From positions 72,180 through 136,179 of the forward strand of contig NZ_JAAFHA010000004.1 of assembly GCF_010365055.1 (NCBI RefSeq): a stretch of 64,000 nt of DNA. Reading direction: 5' to 3'. Below are positions 59,598 to 64,000 of this stretch, one piece after another. A program made the position numbers and the translations under genes. This DNA is from Rhodoferax sp. Lineage in GTDB: Bacteria > Pseudomonadota > Gammaproteobacteria > Burkholderiales > Burkholderiaceae_C. A model generated the notes under the pieces. That model was not told the DNA's origin and ran no database searches. It worked only from the letters and a program-made list of their open reading frames with translations. The first letter of the stretch is position 1. The number at the start of each line of letters is the position of its first letter.

Positions 59598-59625
59598 AAA
59601 AAAAAGGATGCTTGATCAAGCACCC
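59598..59625 (-). terminator. Intrinsic terminator of aspS, abutting the nudB start
   Basis: On the minus strand, after the aspS stop, a palindromic stem TGCTTGATCAAGCA (with two more G-C pairs outside) is followed by eight T's. The last T is the base before the nudB ATG. Confidence 0.85.
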
Positions 59626-59661
59626 TTTGATTTTGCCTGAAGCCCGCTTGAGCGAACTTGA

Positions 59662-61476
59662 TCAAACCGTTTTTGTCAGCTCAGGGGTACGCAGCCGGAT
59701 GTGCAGTTCACGCAATTGCTTTTCGTCCACCGTGGACGGCGCTTGCGTCAGCAGGCACTGGGCGCGCTGGGTCTTGGGGAAGGCGATGACATCACGGATC
59801 GACTCGGCACCGGTCATCAGGGTAATGATGCGGTCCAGACCAAAGGCCAGGCCGCCATGCGGTGGCGCACCGTATTGCAGCGCATCGAGCAGGAAGCCGA
59901 ATTTTTCCTGCGCTTCCTCGGGGGTGATCTTCAAGGCGTCAAACACTTTTTGCTGCACATCGGCGCGGTGGATACGCACCGAGCCACCGCCCATTTCCCA
60001 GCCATTGAGCACCATGTCATAGCCCTGCGAAATGCACTTCTCAGGGTCGGTCACCATCAAGTCTTCATGCCCTTCCTTGGGCGCCGTGAACGGATGGTGC
60101 ACGGCGCTGTAGCGCTGGTTTTCCTCGTCGTACTCGAACATCGGGAAGTCCACCACCCACATCGGGCGCCAGCCCTTTTCGAACAAGGCGTTCTTCTTGC
60201 CAAACTCACTGTGGCCCACCTTGAGGCGCAAGGCGCCCATGGCGTCGTTGACGATCTTGGCTTTGTCCGCACCAAAGAAAATCAGGTCTCCATCTTGCGC
60301 GCCGGTGCGGGCCAGCACGTCGGCAAGCGCCTTGTCGTGAATATTCTTGACGATGGGCGACTGCAGACCCTCGCGCCCTTTGCTCAGGTCATTGACCTTG
60401 ATGTACGCCAGCCCCTTGGCGCCGTAGATTTTGACGAACTCGGCGTAAGCGTCAATCTCACCCCGGGTCAAGCCGCCGGTCTCGCGTGCGCCGCCCGGAA
60501 TACGCAGGCCCGCCACGCGGCCACCCTTCATGGTCGCGGCGCCCGAGAACACCTTGAAGTCCACGTCCGTCATCACGTCCGTCAACTCGGTGAATTCGAG
60601 CTTGACACGCAGATCAGGCTTGTCGGAACCATAGCGATGCATCGCCTCGGAATAGGCCATCACGGGGAATTCGCCCAGGTCAACATTCAAGGTGGTCTTG
60701 AAGACGGTCGTGATCATGCCCTGGAACATGTCGCGAATCTCTTGCTCACTCAGGAACGAGGTCTCAATGTCAATCTGCGTGAATTCGGGCTGACGGTCAG
60801 CGCGCAGGTCTTCGTCACGGAAGCACTTGGTGATCTGGTAATAGCGGTCAAAGCCGGCCACCATCAACAACTGTTTGAACAGCTGCGGGCTTTGCGGCAA
60901 GGCAAAGAAGTGACCGTCATGGACGCGGCTCGGCACCAGATAGTCGCGCGCGCCCTCGGGGGTGGACTTGCCCAGCATCGGGGTCTCGATGTCAATGAAG
61001 CCATTGGCATCGAGGAACTTGCGCACCTCCATGGCCACGCGGTAACGCAGCATCAAATTGTTTTGCATGTAGGGGCGGCGCAAGTCCAGCACCCGGTGCG
61101 TCAGGCGCGTGGTCTCGCTCAGGTTGTCATCGTCAAGCTGGAACGGGGGTGTGACCGAGGGATTGAGCACGGTCAACTCATGGCACAGCACCTCGATCTT
61201 GCCGCTCTTGAGGCCTTCGTTGACAGTGCCTTCGGGGCGAGCGCGCACCAGACCCTTGACCTGAATGCAGAACTCGTTGCGCAGACCCTCAGCCACTTTG
61301 AACATGTCAGCACGGTCCGGATCGCACACCACCTGCACGTAACCTTCACGGTCGCGAATATCAACAAAGATCACGCCGCCATGGTCGCGCCGACGATTGA
61401 CCCAGCCGCACAGGGTCACGGTTTGACCCAACAGGGCGTCGGTCACAAGACCGCAATAATGAGAGCGCATGGCCAT
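59662..61476 (-). CDS. aspS: Aspartyl-tRNA synthetase
   Basis: 604 residues, bacterial-type AspRS. OB-fold anticodon domain ([20 protein letters not shown]), class II motif 1, motif 2 ([20 protein letters not shown]), the bacterial GAD insertion (about 290-425), and motif 3 GLAFGLDRI. In betaproteobacteria AspRS is often non-discriminating and works with GatCAB on tRNA-Asn; that cannot be told here. ATG 61474-61476 chosen (MAMRSHYCG); two codons later is also possible. Ends with an intrinsic terminator. Confidence 0.97.
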   Translation of the reverse strand: MAMRSHYCGLVTDALLGQTVTLCGWVNRRRDHGGVIFVDIRDREGYVQVVCDPDRADMFKVAEGLRNEFCIQVKGLVRARPEGTVNEGLKSGKIEVLCHELTVLNPSVTPPFQLDDDNLSETTRLTHRVLDLRRPYMQNNLMLRYRVAMEVRKFLDANGFIDIETPMLGKSTPEGARDYLVPSRVHDGHFFALPQSPQLFKQLLMVAGFDRYYQITKCFRDEDLRADRQPEFTQIDIETSFLSEQEIRDMFQGMITTVFKTTLNVDLGEFPVMAYSEAMHRYGSDKPDLRVKLEFTELTDVMTDVDFKVFSGAATMKGGRVAGLRIPGGARETGGLTRGEIDAYAEFVKIYGAKGLAYIKVNDLSKGREGLQSPIVKNIHDKALADVLARTGAQDGDLIFFGADKAKIVNDAMGALRLKVGHSEFGKKNALFEKGWRPMWVVDFPMFEYDEENQRYSAVHHPFTAPKEGHEDLMVTDPEKCISQGYDMVLNGWEMGGGSVRIHRADVQQKVFDALKITPEEAQEKFGFLLDALQYGAPPHGGLAFGLDRIITLMTGAESIRDVIAFPKTQRAQCLLTQAPSTVDEKQLRELHIRLRTPELTKTV

Positions 61477-61525
61477 AAACAACTTTCAAAGCCCGCCTCA
61501 CAAGGCGGTACAGGTTATCGAGAAA

Positions 61526-62179
61526 TTAAAGAGGAACTTGCTTGGGTGCCAGCCGAATCGCGGCCGTTGGCGCCACCGAGCCCATGGAAATCACATAGGT
61601 CAGCGCTTCGTCGACACTCATCTGCAATTCAATCACTTCAGCGCGTGGCAGCAGCAGGAAAAAACCACTGGTCGGGTTCGGCGTCGTCGGCACATAGACA
61701 CTCACAAAATCAGCCCCAAGGTGCTCAGCCACCTCGCCGCCGGGCGTGCCGGTCTGGAACGCAATCGTCCAGACCCCGGCGCGCGGATACTGGACCAGCA
61801 TGGCCTTGCGAAACGCATTGCCATTGCTTGAAAAAAGTGTATCCGACACTTTCTTGACGCTGTTGTAAATGGTCTTGAAAACCGGAATATGGGCAAACAG
61901 CCGGTCCCATTGCGCCAGCCACCAGCGACCTGCCACATTGGAGACCAGCGCACCGGTGAGCAGCAAGGCGCTAAAGACCAGCACGACACCCAGGCCGGGA
62001 ATGCGACGCAGCGGCTCGATCAGGGTGCCGGCAGCGTTGGGGGTCAGGGCCACCAGGCCCGTCAAGACACCGCCAAAAATCGCGTCGAGCAGACCGACCA
62101 GCCACAGCAGCACCCAAATGGTGATGGCCAATGGCAACCAGACCAGTAAGCCAGTGAGCAGGTACTTTTTGATTGGCAC
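61526..62179 (-). CDS. DUF502-family membrane protein
   Basis: 217 residues. Two membrane helices near the N-terminus (YLLTGLLVWLPLAITIWVL; LGVVLVFSALLLTGALVSNV), then the conserved HIPVFKTIYNSVKKVSDTLF segment and VYVPTTPNPTSGFFLLLP that define the family. Function unknown. Start is GTG (62177-62179), giving the conserved MPIKKYLLTG. Lies 30 bases behind the FmdB-type gene and 49 bases ahead of aspS: the order fmdB-DUF502-aspS is conserved in Burkholderiales. Confidence 0.88.
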   Translation of the reverse strand: MPIKKYLLTGLLVWLPLAITIWVLLWLVGLLDAIFGGVLTGLVALTPNAAGTLIEPLRRIPGLGVVLVFSALLLTGALVSNVAGRWWLAQWDRLFAHIPVFKTIYNSVKKVSDTLFSSNGNAFRKAMLVQYPRAGVWTIAFQTGTPGGEVAEHLGADFVSVYVPTTPNPTSGFFLLLPRAEVIELQMSVDEALTYVISMGSVAPTAAIRLAPKQVPL

Positions 62180-62209
62180 GAGAATTCCAGCGTTTCTGGT
62201 TGGCGAGCG

Positions 62210-62566
62210 TTAATGGCAGGCGCAACCGCCGGCGCAACCACCGGTGGCTGCGGCTGCCGGTGCGGCTACTGATTTTGCGGTGGCGCTCTCGCTGGGCTGG
62301 GTAACCTGCGGCGTGGCCGCCGTGCTGGGGCTGCTGTCTGTGGCCGCGGGAGCGGCGGTTTCGGTGGCAGCGGTCGCGGGTGCACCGCCCTTGAAATCGG
62401 TGGCGTACCAGCCAGAACCTTTGAGCTGGAAGCCCGCCGAGGTCAGTTGCTTCTTGAAGCTAGAGGCACCGCAGGACGGACACTCGGTGAGCAAGGCATC
62501 CGACATCCTTTGCAGCACGTCCTTGGCAAACCCGCAGGACTCACATTTATAGGCATAAATTGGCAT
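62210..62566 (-). CDS. FmdB-family zinc-ribbon protein
   Basis: 118 residues. The N-terminal zinc ribbon is MPIYAYKCESCGFAKDVLQ then CPSCGASSFKK (two CxxC pairs), the FmdB putative regulatory protein signature. A long Ala/Thr/Pro/Ser-rich middle (about 60-105) leads to a C-terminal cysteine cluster GGCAGGCACH, which may bind metal. First gene of fmdB-DUF502-aspS. Confidence 0.88.
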   Translation of the reverse strand: MPIYAYKCESCGFAKDVLQRMSDALLTECPSCGASSFKKQLTSAGFQLKGSGWYATDFKGGAPATAATETAAPAATDSSPSTAATPQVTQPSESATAKSVAAPAAAATGGCAGGCACH

Positions 62567-62635
62567 GGCATTACGACTCGGGTTTCAGGTAGCAAAGCCC
62601 GGCATTATAAAGCGCCACCCAGCCAAGCGCGCTGA

Positions 62636-64000
62636 CTAGAAAACCCGCACCCGCACAATCACCTGCATGACGACCAGGCCTAGCGCAAATCCGGCCGCCC
62701 CATACAGGAATGCCTGCAACAAACGGTTGGTGCGTTTTTGCTCGGCCAGCAGCGCGGCGAGTTCTCCGCCCTGCCCGGACTTGCTGTGTTTCAGAAAGTC
62801 AACCAGCAGCCGCGGCAACTCGGGGATCAGTTTGGCATAGAGCGGGGCCTCGTTGCGCAACTGATCGACCAGCATTTTCGGCCCCAGTTGGTCAATCATC
62901 CACTTCTCCAGAAACGGTTTGGCCGTGCTCCACAGGTCCAGGTCCGGGTCGAGTTGGCGACCCAGGCCTTCGATGTTGAGCAGCGTCTTTTGCAGCAGCA
63001 CCAGCTGCGGTTGAATTTCGACATGGAAGCGCCGCGAGGTCTGGAACAGCCGCATCAAGACAATGCCGAGCGAGAAATCTTTCAGCGGCCGGTCAAAGTA
63101 GGGTTCGCACACCGAGCGGATGGCCGACTCCAGCTCATCGACCCGGGTCGCCGGCGGCACCCAGCCCGACTCGATGTGCAACTCGGCGACCCGCTTGTAG
63201 TCGCGCCGGAAAAACGCCGTGAAGTTTTGCGCCAGGTACTCTTTGTCCGACCCCGTCAGCGTCCCCACAATGCCAAAATCGAGTGAGATGTAGCGGCCAA
63301 AGGTCGCAGGGTCAATGCTGACCTGGATGTTGCCGGGGTGCATGTCGGCATGAAAAAAGCCATCACGAAACACCTGTGTGAAGAAAATCGTGACGCCATC
63401 GCGTGCCAGCTTGGGGATGTCAACGCCGGCGGCCTTGAGGCGCTCCACCTGACTGACGGGCACCCCGTGCATGCGCTCCATCACGATGACTTCGGTCGTG
63501 CAATAGTCCCAGAACATCTCCGGGATCAGCACCAGATTGAGCCCCGCCATGTTGCGGCGCAACTGCGCAGCGCTGGACGCTTCACGGATCAAGTCAAGCT
63601 CGTCGTGCAGGTACTTGTCAAACTCGGCCACCACTTCACGCGGTTTCAGGCGCTTGCCGCCGTTGGAGAGGCTATCGACCCAGCCCGCCATCATGCGCAT
63701 CAGGCTCAGGTCTTTTTCAATGGCCAGCATCATGCCGGGGCGCAACACCTTGACCGCCACCTCGCGCTCGCGACCGTCCCGGTCTTTCAACACCGCGAAG
63801 TGGACCTGGGCAATCGAGGCACTGGCCACCGGCACCCGTTCAAACGAGACAAAAATGTCGCCCACTTTTTTATTGAATGCCCGTTCAATGGAGGCGATGG
63901 CCACATCACTGTCAAACGGCGGCACCCGATCCTGCAGGCGGGCCAGCTCATCGGCAATATCGAGCGGCAGCAAGTCGCGTCGGGTCGACAGCACTTGGCC
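62636..64000 (-). CDS. ubiB: Ubiquinone biosynthesis protein UbiB, C-terminal part
   Basis: The gene continues past the right edge; about 454 of an expected 520 residues are in the window (reading begins [12 protein letters not shown], where the family's KxGQ motif ends). Atypical ADCK/UbiB kinase-like ATPase needed for ubiquinone synthesis. Seen: [10 protein letters not shown] (the Ala-rich loop), AVKVLRPG with the lysine, [15 protein letters not shown] catalytic loop, LDFGIVG, and two C-terminal hydrophobic segments ([20 protein letters not shown]). Followed by fmdB-DUF502-aspS at 69 bases. Confidence 0.95.
   Translation of the reverse strand, partial: GQVLSTRRDLLPLDIADELARLQDRVPPFDSDVAIASIERAFNKKVGDIFVSFERVPVASASIAQVHFAVLKDRDGREREVAVKVLRPGMMLAIEKDLSLMRMMAGWVDSLSNGGKRLKPREVVAEFDKYLHDELDLIREASSAAQLRRNMAGLNLVLIPEMFWDYCTTEVIVMERMHGVPVSQVERLKAAGVDIPKLARDGVTIFFTQVFRDGFFHADMHPGNIQVSIDPATFGRYISLDFGIVGTLTGSDKEYLAQNFTAFFRRDYKRVAELHIESGWVPPATRVDELESAIRSVCEPYFDRPLKDFSLGIVLMRLFQTSRRFHVEIQPQLVLLQKTLLNIEGLGRQLDPDLDLWSTAKPFLEKWMIDQLGPKMLVDQLRNEAPLYAKLIPELPRLLVDFLKHSKSGQGGELAALLAEQKRTNRLLQAFLYGAAGFALGLVVMQVIVRVRVF

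Noticed and set aside
59701-61857. 718-codon open frame on the plus strand opposite aspS
   Set aside because: It mirrors aspS and neighbouring genes; such long antisense frames are common in GC-rich DNA with third-position bias. No family motif and an odd His/Gln/Arg/Val-rich composition.
1-64000. CRISPR arrays or prophage blocks
   Set aside because: No regularly spaced identical repeats and no capsid, tail, portal or terminase genes were seen; the repeats present are dispersed, not arrayed.

Overview
The window is a piece of a betaproteobacterial chromosome. It is most likely from the order Burkholderiales, family Comamonadaceae, and Rhodoferax- or Polaromonas-like. This rests on recognisable protein families, on conserved local gene orders (thrS-infC-rpmI-rplT; gpmA/rhodanese/grxC/secB/gpsA; nudB-EEP nuclease-clsB; polA/DUF2782/thrB), on high-GC codon use, and on a short dispersed repeat of a kind I associate with that family. 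The genus is inference. No rRNA, tRNA or CRISPR array was seen.

Layout. 1-8.8 kb: translation genes (rplT start, rpmI, infC with a non-AUG start, thrS), isocitrate lyase with an operator-rich upstream region, a nitronate monooxygenase-type flavoprotein, a short CaiB/AMACR-like protein and a fused ispDF. 8.9-17.7 kb: mfd, an NRDE/TANGO2 protein, a vapBC toxin-antitoxin pair, serB, trpB2 and metY. 17.8-21.0 kb: a small accessory island bounded by two 135-bp direct repeats. It carries a translationally coupled AAA ATPase plus TOPRIM-like protein (candidate defence system) and a remnant of an IS91-type transposase. 21.0-30.8 kb: phoD, polA (its linker contains two repeat-like insertions), DUF2782, thrB, a BPSS1780-type membrane protein, an SbmA/YddA-like ABC exporter and a thioredoxin-like protein. 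30.9-34.4 kb: a complete-looking recombinase-in-trio (RIT) element with 32-bp terminal inverted repeats. 34.5-36.8 kb: AT-richer accessory genes (DUF4238, an HNH-type protein, a small lipoprotein). 37.0-46.9 kb: nadA-nadC and a cyanophycin locus made of cphA, a degenerate cphA' and a divergent ABC transporter/DUF1854 pair. 46.9-64 kb: gpsA, secB, grxC, rhodanese, gpmA, ctpA, moeB/thiF, a nuclease, a GGDEF/MinD-like pair, DUF429, a folE-BLUF operon, clsB, EEP nuclease, nudB, aspS, DUF502, fmdB-type protein and the 3' part of ubiB.

Two themes run through the window. First, a repeat of about 45 bp (core like TAGCTGCTTACGCA, then a short spacer, then CGGGGGCTAGAGGCCTAAA) occurs at least nine times. 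It usually touches gene ends, and in polA, gpsA and nadC it is read as protein. Second, the accessory content is confined to two islands (17.8-21.0 and 30.9-37.0 kb); the rest is ordinary housekeeping chromosome. The best candidate for an undescribed system is the ATPase/TOPRIM-like pair at 18665-20415.
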